64,000 bases of DNA from Chryseobacterium sp. OSA05B. Its GTDB lineage: Bacteria; Bacteroidota; Bacteroidia; Flavobacteriales; Weeksellaceae. The notes under the pieces were generated by a model. That model made no database searches, had not been told where the DNA came from, and was given only the letters and a program-made list of their open reading frames with translations. This document shows, in pieces, positions 1 through 8,637 of this stretch (position 1 is its first letter; each line of letters begins with the position of its first letter). The stretch is from NCBI RefSeq assembly GCF_019970065.1, contig NZ_JAHXYH010000004.1, forward strand, positions 310,001 to 374,000. Direction: 5' to 3'. A program made the position numbers and the translations under genes.

Positions 1-1
1 A

Positions 2-61
2 TACGCCATTGAAAAACTTGATGAACAGGTAAGACAGGATTATTTGAAAGGAAGGATTTAA
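2..61 (+). CDS. C-terminal end of an unknown protein (truncated by window edge)
   Basis: The last 19 codons and TAA stop of a gene that begins before the window. The visible tail, ending LDEQVRQDYLKGRI, is charged and helix-like and reads as real coding sequence. There is too little to assign a function. An 85-base gap with its own promoter follows, so the next gene is probably a separate transcription unit. Confidence 0.6.
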   Translation, partial: YAIEKLDEQVRQDYLKGRI

Positions 62-121
62 AAAAATGGTTGTTTTCAGTGAAATAACAGAGTCTATAAA
101 GTATTTTCAAACGGAATTAAG

Positions 122-129
122 TAGTTTTG
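122..129 (+). promoter_or_regulatory. Promoter -7 box for the lipoprotein gene at 147
   Basis: TAGTTTTG matches the Bacteroidota sigma-A -7 consensus TAnnTTTG. It lies 17 bases before the ATG, predicting a very short leader. No clear TTTG -33 element sits at the usual distance. Confidence 0.5.
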
Positions 130-146
130 TGTTTTAAAACTCAATT

Positions 147-815
147 ATGAAAAATTTTCTGAAGCTGTTGGCGCTGCTTCTGCCTTTATTATTGCTGAGC
201 AGCTGTTTTGATATTTTAGATAAAGTGAATGTCAAAGCCGATGGAACCGGGGAATATTCCATCATTCTGAATGCCAGTAAAAGCAAAACAAGGCTGGCTT
301 CCATCTCTAAAATGGAAACGATTAACGGGAAAAAAGTTCCAAAAAAGTCTGAAATTGAGAATAAAATCAATGAAGCAGCTAAAATTTTTAAAGGAACGCC
401 GGGAATCAGCAATGTGAAAACCTCCATGGATTTCGATAATTACGTGATCAAATTAAGCTGTAATTTCAAAAAAATTGAAAATATCAATGCCGGACTGGAG
501 CAGCTGAAAGCTAAAAAGATCCTCGGTAAAATGATTCCTACCCAGATTTACAGCCAGAGCCTTGAGAAAAAATCATTGACCAGAAACAAGGTGAACACCT
601 TCAAAGCAGATTACGACAAGATGGGCAAGGCAGACAGGGAAGTCTTTAATGATGCCAAATACACGTCTATCATGCAGTTTGAAAACACGGTGAAATCTCA
701 AACCAATTCTTCTTACGTACTGGCTCCGAACAAAAAAGCAGTCAAGCTGGAAGCGGATATTTTAGACCTTATTTTTCAAAAGAAACAATTACAAAACACG
801 ATATTATTTCAATAA
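147..815 (+). CDS. Putative outer-envelope lipoprotein, unknown function
   Basis: A 222-residue protein with a clear type II signal peptide: Lys near the N-terminus, a Leu-rich core and lipobox LSSC with the acylated Cys at position 20. The mature part is Lys-rich mixed alpha/beta with no motif I can name. It is followed after 16 bases by the gene at 832, and that gene abuts the one at 2857, so the three probably form one transcript. The shared envelope targeting of all three suggests a common surface or periplasmic role, which is inference. A box at 122-129 provides a plausible promoter. Confidence 0.8.
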   Translation: MKNFLKLLALLLPLLLLSSCFDILDKVNVKADGTGEYSIILNASKSKTRLASISKMETINGKKVPKKSEIENKINEAAKIFKGTPGISNVKTSMDFDNYVIKLSCNFKKIENINAGLEQLKAKKILGKMIPTQIYSQSLEKKSLTRNKVNTFKADYDKMGKADREVFNDAKYTSIMQFENTVKSQTNSSYVLAPNKKAVKLEADILDLIFQKKQLQNTILFQ

Positions 816-831
816 ATTCTAACATTCAACC

Positions 832-2856
832 ATGAAATCTATAGTACAAAAAACACAAATAATTACTTTCGCTCTTTTTGGTTTTATGCTTGTTTTCGCA
901 CAGAAAAGCATGAAACTTCCCATTGATGCCGTATTTTATATGGAAATCAACGGAAAGCAGCTTAATCAGAAAATCAATTGGCAGAAACTTAATCCGCTAT
1001 TGCATGAACTGAGCAAGAAAGATAAGGACAAAGAAAAGACCTCGTGGAATGACTATTCCAAAACGGGAATTAAATATGATGCCACGCAGTATCATTATGC
1101 CAGTTTCAATGACTCCATACAAACCTACACGACTCATTTTATTGTAGACAACAAAGAGAAGTTTCAGGAATTCATCCATTCAACCAAGAAAAAAGGACTG
1201 GAAATTTCTAAGAAAAAGAATTATTCTTATGTAGACATAGATGACAATATTTTTGTGGCCTGGAGCAATGACCGTGCTGTTTTGAGTATGGTGAACTATA
1301 CCAAGCCTTATAAAAATATCTGGGCTGATGCTGAAGTGGATAGTGCTGTAGCCGTTGCAGACAGTGCTGCTGTCGCTGTGGACAGTGTGTATGTAGGAGA
1401 ACCCGAAAAACCTTTCGATTATAAGGAAGAAATCATCAATCTGAAAGAGGAGATCAAATATTTAAAAGATAACATCAAAGAAAATAATAAAGAGATCACC
1501 AGAATTCAGAAAGACATCAAGTACCTGGAAAAGAATCATAAATATCCGAAGGAAAACGTAGATACCCAGCATTCTGAAGGTGAACCGGATGTTTATCCGA
1601 AAGAGGAGGAATATACTGAGCCTGCAATAGATTCTGCGTACCAGAAAGAACTGGACTCCATGAATATTGAGAATTTCAAAATAGTAAAGAAAATTGCAGA
1701 AGACCGTTTCGACCTGTATTTCAGTTCCAATTTAGAACTTGAAGTTCCAAAGGCGATGCTGAGCTTCAGAGACCCTAACTCGGATGCGTATGTCTACACA
1801 GATTACGGAAGAATGATGAATGACGGAATCTACGGGAAAATGATGAAGCGTTTTGAATTCGGACAGTTTTTCAGAAATGCATACGATTCCAACTCGTACT
1901 ACAACTTATATTTTGATAAAGACAAAGTGAAGCTGGTGAACAACTATCAGCATAAAAATCCGGGGATCCAGAAAACCATTTCGTCTGTTTACAGGGGTAA
2001 GAAAAATAAAAAACTGGTGGAACTTATCAATGACAAAAGCATCGGGTACTACGTGATGAATGTGAATGGCGCAAAATCTTTTGATATGATGTATGATCTG
2101 CTTCAGGACACCGGAGACGGGGAATACAAAAAGGAAATGGAGCTGATGATGGAAACCATGAAAATTGTTCTGGATGAAGAAGCCATCACCAAAATAGCCC
2201 CAGGAAACGGAATCTTTGTTCTGAATGAATTGAAATCTAAAAAAGTAGACTACACAGACTACGAATATGATGAAGATTACAATGAAAAGGAAGTGAAGAA
2301 AACCAAAGATGTAGCTGTTCCTAATTTTACGTTTGCTTTTGCCACAGAGAATGAAGGCTACTGGAACCGTGTTTTCAATGTAATGGCTACCAATAAACAT
2401 TTGTCTAAGAAATTCTCAAGAATTGGGAACTTTTACGCTTTCAAGGATGAAAAAGGAGACGGATATATGGATCATCTGTATATGACGGTAAAAGATGGTA
2501 TCGTTTATCTGACGAGTGCTACAGAGAATGTCAATCCTCAAAGTCAGTCTGATATTTCTAAGCAGTGGGCCAAAGATTCTTCTAAATATCCATTATCAGG
2601 AAGACTGGATATTCAGAGACTGGTAACCGGTTTGGAGAAAGAATTTAAAACCCCTTCCGAAAGAAAGACGTTGGATCTGTTCAGAAAAAATGTGGGTGAA
2701 ATGTATTTTAAGACTGAAGTAAAAGGAGAAAGCATTGAAACAGAAATGGATTATAAGATTAAAAATTCGTCAGAAAACAGCCTGATGTATTTCTTTGATC
2801 TGTTTGATGAGATTTATAAAATTAAAGAAGCAGACAAAAAGCCTCAAATATTATAG
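832..2856 (+). CDS. DUF4836-like secreted protein
   Basis: 674 residues. A signal peptide runs to about residue 23, ending FAQ. The body resembles the Bacteroidota DUF4836 family: an opening with PIDAVFYMEINGKQL, alternating strands, and a repeated discussion of a folded unit after residue 300. Residues 170-186 are Ala/Val/Asp/Ser low complexity, and 197-240 form a strongly charged Lys/Glu coiled coil. Family function is unknown. It is the middle gene of a three-gene cluster: a lipoprotein lies upstream and a shorter related protein starts directly after the TAG stop. The DUF4836 assignment is from recognition of layout rather than a search. Confidence 0.7.
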   Translation: MKSIVQKTQIITFALFGFMLVFAQKSMKLPIDAVFYMEINGKQLNQKINWQKLNPLLHELSKKDKDKEKTSWNDYSKTGIKYDATQYHYASFNDSIQTYTTHFIVDNKEKFQEFIHSTKKKGLEISKKKNYSYVDIDDNIFVAWSNDRAVLSMVNYTKPYKNIWADAEVDSAVAVADSAAVAVDSVYVGEPEKPFDYKEEIINLKEEIKYLKDNIKENNKEITRIQKDIKYLEKNHKYPKENVDTQHSEGEPDVYPKEEEYTEPAIDSAYQKELDSMNIENFKIVKKIAEDRFDLYFSSNLELEVPKAMLSFRDPNSDAYVYTDYGRMMNDGIYGKMMKRFEFGQFFRNAYDSNSYYNLYFDKDKVKLVNNYQHKNPGIQKTISSVYRGKKNKKLVELINDKSIGYYVMNVNGAKSFDMMYDLLQDTGDGEYKKEMELMMETMKIVLDEEAITKIAPGNGIFVLNELKSKKVDYTDYEYDEDYNEKEVKKTKDVAVPNFTFAFATENEGYWNRVFNVMATNKHLSKKFSRIGNFYAFKDEKGDGYMDHLYMTVKDGIVYLTSATENVNPQSQSDISKQWAKDSSKYPLSGRLDIQRLVTGLEKEFKTPSERKTLDLFRKNVGEMYFKTEVKGESIETEMDYKIKNSSENSLMYFFDLFDEIYKIKEADKKPQIL

Positions 2857-4095
2857 ATGAATAAAAAGAAACTTATTGTCCCGTTAATTCTTGTACTCGC
2901 AATTGCGCTCTATTTTGTGTGTTTTTATAAAGACAAAACATTAAAATTTGTCCCTAAGAATGCAGATGCAGTCGTTTTAATTGATGTGAAAAAATTAACG
3001 GGACAGTATATTTCAAGCTTTATCGTCCATCCTTCAAAATGGTCGGGAAGCAAAACAAAGGATAAAAAGGAGATTTCTTTGAAAGATTCAGGGATCAGGA
3101 TTCCGGATTTTTTACAGATTTTCCACCTTAAAGACACCAAATTTTCAGAATGGTACAGCGTGGTTGAACTCAAAGACCCGCAACAATTCAAAGCTTTTTT
3201 AAAGAGCCGTCAGTTTATCAGCAAAGGAAAAGACCTCTTCCGTACGGATCAGGTTTTCATTAAAATACAAGGTGACAACGCATTGATAGGAACATCTGAA
3301 CAGGCTTTTGAACATATTAATAAGCTGCTTTTTCAGTCTTCAGAAAAAAATACGCTGACAGCAGATCAGTTGATTGATCATGGTGTAGGAAGTATTTCAT
3401 TCATTTCAGGACAAAAAATTCTGAATTTTTCTATTGAATTAAAGGCAGATGAAATTGAGATATTCAATACATCAGAGACAGGAACTTTAACATCTCTTGT
3501 AGCAGGCATTCAGAAGAATAATTACTTTTTAGATGTTGAACTGGATGCTCAAAATGTGAAAAATTACGCCCGATTTTTCGATAAAAACCTCACAGATTCT
3601 GCCCAAATCAATTATCTTAAAGCTACTGCCGATATTGAACAGGTAAATGATACCATCATCAGCTATGAATATGATGATAATTTTAATGAAGTCGAGAAAA
3701 AGACCTTTCAGAAAATTATTCAGCCCAATTATGTGATGGATCTTCAAAGTCCGGCTCCCGAAAAGAGCTGGAACTATTTTCAGCATAAAAAATGGATTAA
3801 CGCTCAGGACCAATTCACAGCCATTCCATTTCAGCCCAATCATATCGGAAGAAATGATAGCGGGCTTACTATAAAGTCTACCAGAAAACCGATAACATTA
3901 TCCCCGAAACTTAAAGAAAACTATATCTTCATCAGAAACAGTCCGTTGCTGCTCTCTTCAGTGAGTACTTTAACGCCTAAGGAAAAGGAAGTGCTTTCTG
4001 ACTTTGAGTATATATTCTACGGAAATAAAGCACAGAACTATTGGCTGAAGATCAAAGCGAAGAAAGGAAAACTGCCTTTAATTTTAAGATGGTAG
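2857..4095 (+). CDS. Membrane-anchored protein related to its upstream neighbour
   Basis: 412 residues. An N-terminal membrane anchor at about 6-24 follows four Lys/Asn residues, then a periplasmic domain opens with FVPKNADAVVLIDVKKL, similar in layout to the PIDAVFYMEINGKQL opening of the preceding protein. Both also carry a Tyr/Asp-rich stretch of the type YEYDDNFNEVEKK followed by a PNYVMDL or PNFTFAF strand, so they look like distant paralogues. The ATG directly follows the upstream TAG, implying translational coupling. Function unknown. Confidence 0.75.
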   Translation: MNKKKLIVPLILVLAIALYFVCFYKDKTLKFVPKNADAVVLIDVKKLTGQYISSFIVHPSKWSGSKTKDKKEISLKDSGIRIPDFLQIFHLKDTKFSEWYSVVELKDPQQFKAFLKSRQFISKGKDLFRTDQVFIKIQGDNALIGTSEQAFEHINKLLFQSSEKNTLTADQLIDHGVGSISFISGQKILNFSIELKADEIEIFNTSETGTLTSLVAGIQKNNYFLDVELDAQNVKNYARFFDKNLTDSAQINYLKATADIEQVNDTIISYEYDDNFNEVEKKTFQKIIQPNYVMDLQSPAPEKSWNYFQHKKWINAQDQFTAIPFQPNHIGRNDSGLTIKSTRKPITLSPKLKENYIFIRNSPLLLSSVSTLTPKEKEVLSDFEYIFYGNKAQNYWLKIKAKKGKLPLILRW

Positions 4096-4127
4096 AAATT
4101 CTTCAGTTTTAAACATAAAAAGTATTC

Positions 4128-4466
4128 ATGAATCCATCTGACATTGCACTGCTGAAAACGGTTACCCATTATTTTCTACATCTGGTTTTTCCGGTTTTCA
4201 TTGCGCTGGTCTTTTTTCGTAAAAACTGGAAAAAGGCGTACTGCATTATGCTGGCTACTATGCTGGTGGATCTGGACCATCTTTTTGCCAATCCTGTTTT
4301 TGATCCGTCAAGAAATAGTATAGGTTTTCATATTTTACATTCCTATTATGCCATTGCGGTGTATTTTTTGCTGCTGTTTTTCAAAGGAAATATCAGAATT
4401 ATTGCTATTGGTCTTCTGTTTCATATGCTGACGGATTTTCTGGATTTTAACCTGTGGATGCATTAG
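4128..4466 (+). CDS. DUF6122-like small integral membrane protein
   Basis: 112 residues, almost entirely hydrophobic, with three to four membrane helices. Polar residues sit in a set pattern: LVDLDHLF at 47-53, FHILHSYYA at 67-75 and FHMLTDFLDF near 98-107. This Asp/His pattern recalls membrane-bound metal-dependent hydrolases of the YdjM type and matches DUF6122 proteins common in Flavobacteriia. Enzymatic activity is inference. It lies 32 bases after the preceding gene and may end the same transcript. Confidence 0.7.
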   Translation: MNPSDIALLKTVTHYFLHLVFPVFIALVFFRKNWKKAYCIMLATMLVDLDHLFANPVFDPSRNSIGFHILHSYYAIAVYFLLLFFKGNIRIIAIGLLFHMLTDFLDFNLWMH

Positions 4467-4551
4467 AAGTAAGGAAGATGGGAGCTATTGTTGGGAATTA
4501 ATTTTTAAAGGTTCTCACAAAATTTGATTTTGAATAACTTTAAACGCTATG

Positions 4552-4810
4552 ATCGCAAAGTATTTTTAATTAAACTTGGAAAAAATTGTTCGCAAAGGCG
4601 TTTTACTCAGCAAAAACAGCAATCAGCCTTTGCTTAACGGAGTGCCTTTGCGACCGAAAAAATAACAGGATCAATAGAGCTTGCGAGCATTGCGTTAAAA
4701 TATATGAACAGTTTAAAGTAGAATTTAAAAGCATAAAAGTAGTTCGTATTTGTTGTTGATAATTTCAATAACTTCCCTCTTCAAGCTTCTGAGTTCCTGC
4801 TTTGCGACAT
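4552..4810. repeat. Intergenic GCAAAG/CTTTGC element with inverted repeat
   Basis: This fills most of the 413-base gap before the antiporter gene; no gene is visible in the gap. A perfect 10-base inverted repeat, TCGCAAAGGC at 4590-4599 and GCCTTTGCGA at 4644-4653, encloses a third arm GCCTTTGC at 4626-4633 that could pair instead. Further copies of the core lie at about 4553 and 4801. The multiple arms suggest a dispersed palindromic element of the kind seen between Chryseobacterium genes, not a terminator, since no T-tract follows. Confidence 0.5.
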
Positions 4811-4879
4811 TAAAATATCATTAATATTTTCTTTTGGTATTTCAAATTTGATAGATTTTTTGTATTTTGTAGACACTTT

Positions 4880-5950
4880 ATGAGATTAAAAGAACTTTTA
4901 CATTATACGTATATTTTCCCTGTTCTGGCGGTGGGGTACTATTTTTCGGGCCTGATGGGCGGTGGAGTTATCAATGACATTATTGCTGGACTTCTGCTCA
5001 CCGGAAGTGTTTTATCTGCAGTGCATCACGCAGAAGTAGTGGCTCATAAAGTAGGAGAGCCGTTCGGAACCATTATCCTTGCCCTTTGTATCACCATTAT
5101 TGAAGTCGCGCTTATCATCTCGCTCATGGTGGCCGGTGGAGATCAGGCAATCACGCTGGCCAGAGATACCGTTTTTGCTGCCGTCATGATTATTCTTAAC
5201 GGAATTCTGGGGATCTGTATCCTCGTAGGAGGTGTGAAATACCACGAACAGTTCTTTGCAAGAACTTCCGCAACCACTTATCTGGTAAGTATTGTTTCTA
5301 TTCTCGTACTTACCCTTGTTCTTCCTAATTTTACTTCAAGTGTCAACGGACCTTTCTATAACGAAGCTCAACTTATATTTATTTCCATTGCCTGTCTCGT
5401 GATCTACGGAGTTTTCCTGATGGTACAGACGGTGCGCCACAGAAGCTACTTTATCGTTCCTGATGAACATCCGGAAGAGCATTATATTCCTTCATTGAAC
5501 AAAACGTTGATCAGCTTTGGTTTCCTGGTGGTATGTCTTGTCATTGTTGTATTGATGGCGAAAGGACTTTCCGGAACTATTGAAGGGATGGTACAGAGCA
5601 TAGGCGCTCCAAAATCATTGGTAGGGGTTATTATTGCTGGCGTAGTACTTCTTCCTGAAGGCGTAGCAGCCATCCGTGCGGCAAGAAGCAATCAGATACA
5701 GTCCAGTTTAAATCTGGCGTTGGGATCTGCACTGGCGAGTATTGGGCTGACGATTCCTGCAGTGTCTACCGTTTGCATCATGTATGATATTCCTTTGGTA
5801 TTGGGACTGGATAAAAAAGATATTATCCTGCTTTCTCTATCCGTATTTATTGTGATGCTTTCTTTAAGCCGCGGAAAAACGAATGTCCTGTACGGAACGG
5901 TCTTATTAGTGAATCTTGCCGCTTACATCTTTACGGTCATCGTTCCATAA
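4880..5950 (+). CDS. chaA: Calcium/sodium:proton antiporter, ChaA-like
   Basis: 356 residues, about the length of E. coli ChaA, with roughly eleven hydrophobic helices. Two cation-exchanger (CaCA) signature regions are visible. The first has His-Ala-Glu at 50-52, GEPFG at 59-63 and a Glu at 75 inside a helix. The second, near residues 245-295, has LVGVIIAGVVLLPEGVAA followed by LALGSALASIGL. In this superfamily these acidic helices bind the exchanged cation. ChaA exports Na+ or Ca2+ (also K+) in exchange for protons; exact ion preference cannot be read here. It stands alone, convergent with the haemoglobin gene. Confidence 0.88.
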   Translation: MRLKELLHYTYIFPVLAVGYYFSGLMGGGVINDIIAGLLLTGSVLSAVHHAEVVAHKVGEPFGTIILALCITIIEVALIISLMVAGGDQAITLARDTVFAAVMIILNGILGICILVGGVKYHEQFFARTSATTYLVSIVSILVLTLVLPNFTSSVNGPFYNEAQLIFISIACLVIYGVFLMVQTVRHRSYFIVPDEHPEEHYIPSLNKTLISFGFLVVCLVIVVLMAKGLSGTIEGMVQSIGAPKSLVGVIIAGVVLLPEGVAAIRAARSNQIQSSLNLALGSALASIGLTIPAVSTVCIMYDIPLVLGLDKKDIILLSLSVFIVMLSLSRGKTNVLYGTVLLVNLAAYIFTVIVP

Positions 5951-6034
5951 TTAGAGGTTAGGAATTAGAGGGTAGAAGTTAGAAAAGTCAGGTTTCCCGC
6001 AGTTTCCGTTTTTTTTAATCCAAAATCCAAAATT

Positions 6035-6415
6035 TTAAAGCCTCCTCGCCAGCTCCATTTTAAAAGCCATCAGTTTAGCGATATTTTCAGACTTATAAAT
6101 AGCCATGTCGGCATTTTCTCCAACGAAATTTTCTTCAATAGAAGTTCGCCAGAGTTCAAGCCAGCGGTCAAAATGTTTCTGCTCCATGGCCTGGATTTCA
6201 TTGATCGGGAAATGAACGCCCATAGGATTTCCTTTGTAGCTCATCTGCCCAAACAGAATAGATTCCCAGAATGAATACATTTTAGGAAGGTGTTTGTCCC
6301 AGTCTACTTTGGCTACATCAGTAAAGAAAAACCCAATCGTCTCATCTTTAACGACTTTTGCGTAAAATAAATTCACAAGATGTTCAATGTCTTCTCTGGA
6401 TTCCAATTTTTTCAT
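6035..6415 (-). CDS. Group III truncated haemoglobin
   Basis: 126 residues, the size of a 2-on-2 globin. Diagnostic positions are Phe-Tyr at 17-18, the CD-region Phe pair near 29-31, Trp at 50, the block YKGNPMGVHFPI at 60-71 and the proximal haem ligand His81 in KHFDRWLELW. This pattern is typical of group III (Ctb-like) truncated haemoglobins, which bind O2 or NO and have been linked to microaerobic or nitrosative stress. It is cytoplasmic and monocistronic. A near-consensus -7 box, TGATTTTG on the minus strand at 6431-6438, lies just upstream. Confidence 0.9.
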   Translation of the reverse strand: MKKLESREDIEHLVNLFYAKVVKDETIGFFFTDVAKVDWDKHLPKMYSFWESILFGQMSYKGNPMGVHFPINEIQAMEQKHFDRWLELWRTSIEENFVGENADMAIYKSENIAKLMAFKMELARRL

Positions 6416-6487
6416 GGTTCAAATGTACTGCAAAATCAAATTAAAAATTGAATTGACAGCTTGATAAATTTCATGAAAACAATATTT

Positions 6488-6495
6488 TATCTTTG
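6488..6495 (+). promoter_or_regulatory. Promoter -7 box for the K+ channel gene
   Basis: TATCTTTG is an exact TAnnTTTG box. A CTTG at 6460-6463, 24 bases upstream, may serve as the -33 element. The predicted leader to the ATG at 6569 is about 65 bases. Confidence 0.5.
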
Positions 6496-6568
6496 CAGCG
6501 GGAATAGTGAAAAAAGAGATTGAAAAATCATTTTATTCGCTTACTTTTAAAAGATAAATATGATATAA

Positions 6569-7540
6569 ATGGCAAGAGGCTTCGGACAGAAGATCCGTCA
6601 GAAAAACACCGAAAACAGTGGTTTTGGAAGCAATGCATCAGGAAGATTCATCAACAAGGACGGACTTCCGAATGTAAAGCGGAGAGGGGTGAATGTATTC
6701 AACAGGCTAAGCTGGTATCACACCATGCTGAACCTGTCGACTTTCCGGTTCTTAACCTATCTGGTGGTCGCCTATATTCTGATCAATCTCGTATTCGCAA
6801 TGATTTATTATCTAATCGGAGTAGAGCATCTTACCGGAATTGATAAAAGTGACCCGCTGAACGAGTTCATCGATGTGTTTTTCTTCAGTTCCCAAACCTT
6901 TACTACCGTGGGTTACGGGAGAATTGCGCCTGTAGGATTTACGGCAAGTCTTGTGGCTACGTTTGAAGCTTTTCTGGGATTGCTTACCTTTGCCATTGCA
7001 ACGGGACTTTTTTACGGAAGATTTTCAAGACCGAGAGCTTATCTGAGATTCTCAGATATTGCTGTAATTGCTCCGTTTAAACATTCACGGGCACTGATGT
7101 TCAGGCTGGCTCCTTTTAAAAACAATGCTTTAACGGATGCGGATGTGATTGTTTCTACAGCCATTGAAGTGATCGAGAATGGAGTCCCGAAAAGTAATTT
7201 TTACTCTTTAAAGACCCATTTAAGCAAGATCAATACGCTCGCGCTGAACTGGACGGTTGTTCACGAAATCAAGGAAGATTCACCGTTTTACGGCTTTTCT
7301 GAGGATGATTTTAAGAATACGGATATTGAGATTATTGTTCAGGTGCGTGCATTTGATGAAGTCTTTTCCAATACAGTGGTTCAAAGGTCTTCCTATGTCT
7401 CTGCAGAAATTGTGTACGGAGCTAAATTTACTCCGATGTACTATCCGGATCAGAATGATCTTACCACGATACTGGATCTGGATAAAATTAATGAATATCA
7501 AAAAACAGATCTTCCGGCCACGGCTGGAAATAATGAATAA
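6569..7540 (+). CDS. Inward-rectifier-type potassium channel (KirBac family)
   Basis: 323 residues with the full KirBac plan: a cytoplasmic N-terminus with an amphipathic slide-helix region at about 45-57, TM1 at about 59-83, a pore helix, the selectivity filter TVGYG at 113-117, TM2 at about 121-148, and a long immunoglobulin-like cytoplasmic domain from about 155 to 305. These channels are tetrameric K+ channels gated by lipids or cytosolic ligands. The ATG at 6569 is preceded by an AT-rich stretch without Shine-Dalgarno, normal for this phylum. Its TAA is followed directly by the ATG of a cysteine-cluster protein, so the two are probably co-translated. Confidence 0.92.
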   Translation: MARGFGQKIRQKNTENSGFGSNASGRFINKDGLPNVKRRGVNVFNRLSWYHTMLNLSTFRFLTYLVVAYILINLVFAMIYYLIGVEHLTGIDKSDPLNEFIDVFFFSSQTFTTVGYGRIAPVGFTASLVATFEAFLGLLTFAIATGLFYGRFSRPRAYLRFSDIAVIAPFKHSRALMFRLAPFKNNALTDADVIVSTAIEVIENGVPKSNFYSLKTHLSKINTLALNWTVVHEIKEDSPFYGFSEDDFKNTDIEIIVQVRAFDEVFSNTVVQRSSYVSAEIVYGAKFTPMYYPDQNDLTTILDLDKINEYQKTDLPATAGNNE

Positions 7541-8029
7541 ATGAATTTAGACCTCTATAAAAAGCAGGCTTTACAGAAGCAGAAGGAACACAAAAAGTTT
7601 CTGGACGGATTGAAAAAGAAACCGCCCAAGAACCTTGATTATACCGTTCAGGAAACCCATGATGAAGTTTTCGATGAAGTAGACTGCCTTCAGTGCGCCA
7701 ACTGCTGCAAAACGACCGGACCTTTGTACACCGAAAAAGATATCGAGCGTATTTCAAAACATCTGCGCATGAAGCAGGCCGATTTTGAAGCCAAATTTTT
7801 AAGAGTAGACGAAGATAACGACAAGGTCCTTCAAAATCTTCCGTGCTTTTTCCTGAATAATGACAATACCTGTTCTATTTATGAAGTAAGGCCGAAAGCC
7901 TGCCGCGAATACCCGCATACAGACCGTAAAAAGATCTATCAGATCAATGATTTGATGCTGAAAAATACCGTTATCTGCCCCGCTGCATTTGAATTCGTGG
8001 AAAAGATGATGAAGAATATTTCGAAATAA
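7541..8029 (+). CDS. YkgJ-family cysteine-cluster protein
   Basis: 162 residues. Eight cysteines fall in the pattern of zinc/iron-chelating YkgJ-family proteins: CLQCANCC at 49-56, then Cys102, Cys111, Cys121 (in RPKACREYP) and Cys146. These are thought to bind a metal or Fe-S centre; the biochemical role is unknown. The N-terminal 40 residues are Lys-rich and helical. The start codon directly follows the channel gene's stop. The link to K+ transport is only positional. Confidence 0.85.
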   Translation: MNLDLYKKQALQKQKEHKKFLDGLKKKPPKNLDYTVQETHDEVFDEVDCLQCANCCKTTGPLYTEKDIERISKHLRMKQADFEAKFLRVDEDNDKVLQNLPCFFLNNDNTCSIYEVRPKACREYPHTDRKKIYQINDLMLKNTVICPAAFEFVEKMMKNISK

Positions 8030-8144
8030 GCCAGAGTTTCTAAAATCTCTTAAATAATAATAAAGTACGTTAAATAAGACTTTTACGCATAATTTAATAT
8101 AATATGAGTCGTTTAATTTAAACAACCATTTAAAATATTGTATT

Positions 8145-8486
8145 ATGAAAAAGTTAGTTTTAACAGCAGCGTTTACTTTACTCGGCGTAATCGCAGTATC
8201 GGCTCAGACCCAGACTCAACAGCAGAAGCCAGCCGAGACCCCTAATAACCAGACCACTCAAACTACTAAACAGCAGACTACGCCGGGCAGTTCTACAGAT
8301 GCCCAGAAACAAAATACTCCGGCCACTACCACATCAACGGCTACAGTAGATGCAGCATCCACTCCGGCCACAACAGTTGATGCAACGGCCACCGTAAATG
8401 CGGAGACTACCGCCGATGCTACGAAACCATCAGAGGTAACAAAAGCAGAAAAAAAAGCTAAGAAAAAAGCAAAGTCATCTAAGTAA
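8145..8486 (+). CDS. Secreted low-complexity Thr/Ala/Gln-rich protein
   Basis: 113 residues. A standard signal peptide ends at about residue 20 (VSA/QTQ). The rest is unstructured: a Gln/Thr-rich stretch to about 55, then an Ala/Thr/Val/Asp region with imperfect repeats around DATATV and DAASTPATTVDA, and a basic tail KAEKKAKKKAKSSK. No family recognised. It has its own strong terminator, so it is probably a real, separately transcribed gene. The basic tail could bind an acidic polymer such as LPS, which is speculation. Confidence 0.7.
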   Translation: MKKLVLTAAFTLLGVIAVSAQTQTQQQKPAETPNNQTTQTTKQQTTPGSSTDAQKQNTPATTTSTATVDAASTPATTVDATATVNAETTADATKPSEVTKAEKKAKKKAKSSK

Positions 8487-8508
8487 ATATTGAACAAAGT
8501 AGAAAGGA

Positions 8509-8540
8509 AATCCTGAGGCATCATGTCTCAGGATTTTTTT
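8509..8540 (+). terminator. Rho-independent terminator after the low-complexity protein gene
   Basis: Nine-base stem AATCCTGAG (8509-8517) with CTCAGGATT (8527-8535), loop of nine, followed by a T-tract. Confidence 0.85.
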
Positions 8541-8603
8541 GTTATCTATTAATTCAAGTCATCAATCAGGATATTATTTACGTATATTTCGGATGTAAAT
8601 ATA

Positions 8604-8622
8604 GGTCCGGATCATTCGGGCC
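8604..8622 (+). promoter_or_regulatory. Small GC-rich hairpin in the leader of the LytTR gene
   Basis: GGTCCG at 8604-8609 can pair with CGGGCC at 8617-8622 (one G-T pair), 16 bases before the ATG. It stands out in an AT-rich region. A near-consensus -7 box, TATATTTC at 8583-8590, lies upstream, so the hairpin would be at the 5' end of the mRNA. A role in translation control is inference. Confidence 0.3.
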
Positions 8623-8637
8623 AAGCTGATTTATTCA

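Noticed and set aside
1906..2400. 164-codon minus-strand open frame inside the DUF4836-like gene
   Set aside because: Fully antisense to a convincing gene; Phe/His/Ile-rich composition is what reverse reading of a Lys/Asp/Glu-rich gene gives.
4880..8486. Possible ion-stress island (antiporter, globin, K+ channel)
   Set aside because: The genes are on both strands, with separate promoters, and no regulator or boundary repeats unite them.
8258..8524. 88-codon minus-strand Val/Ala-rich frame
   Set aside because: Antisense to the Thr/Ala repeats of the secreted protein and runs into its terminator.
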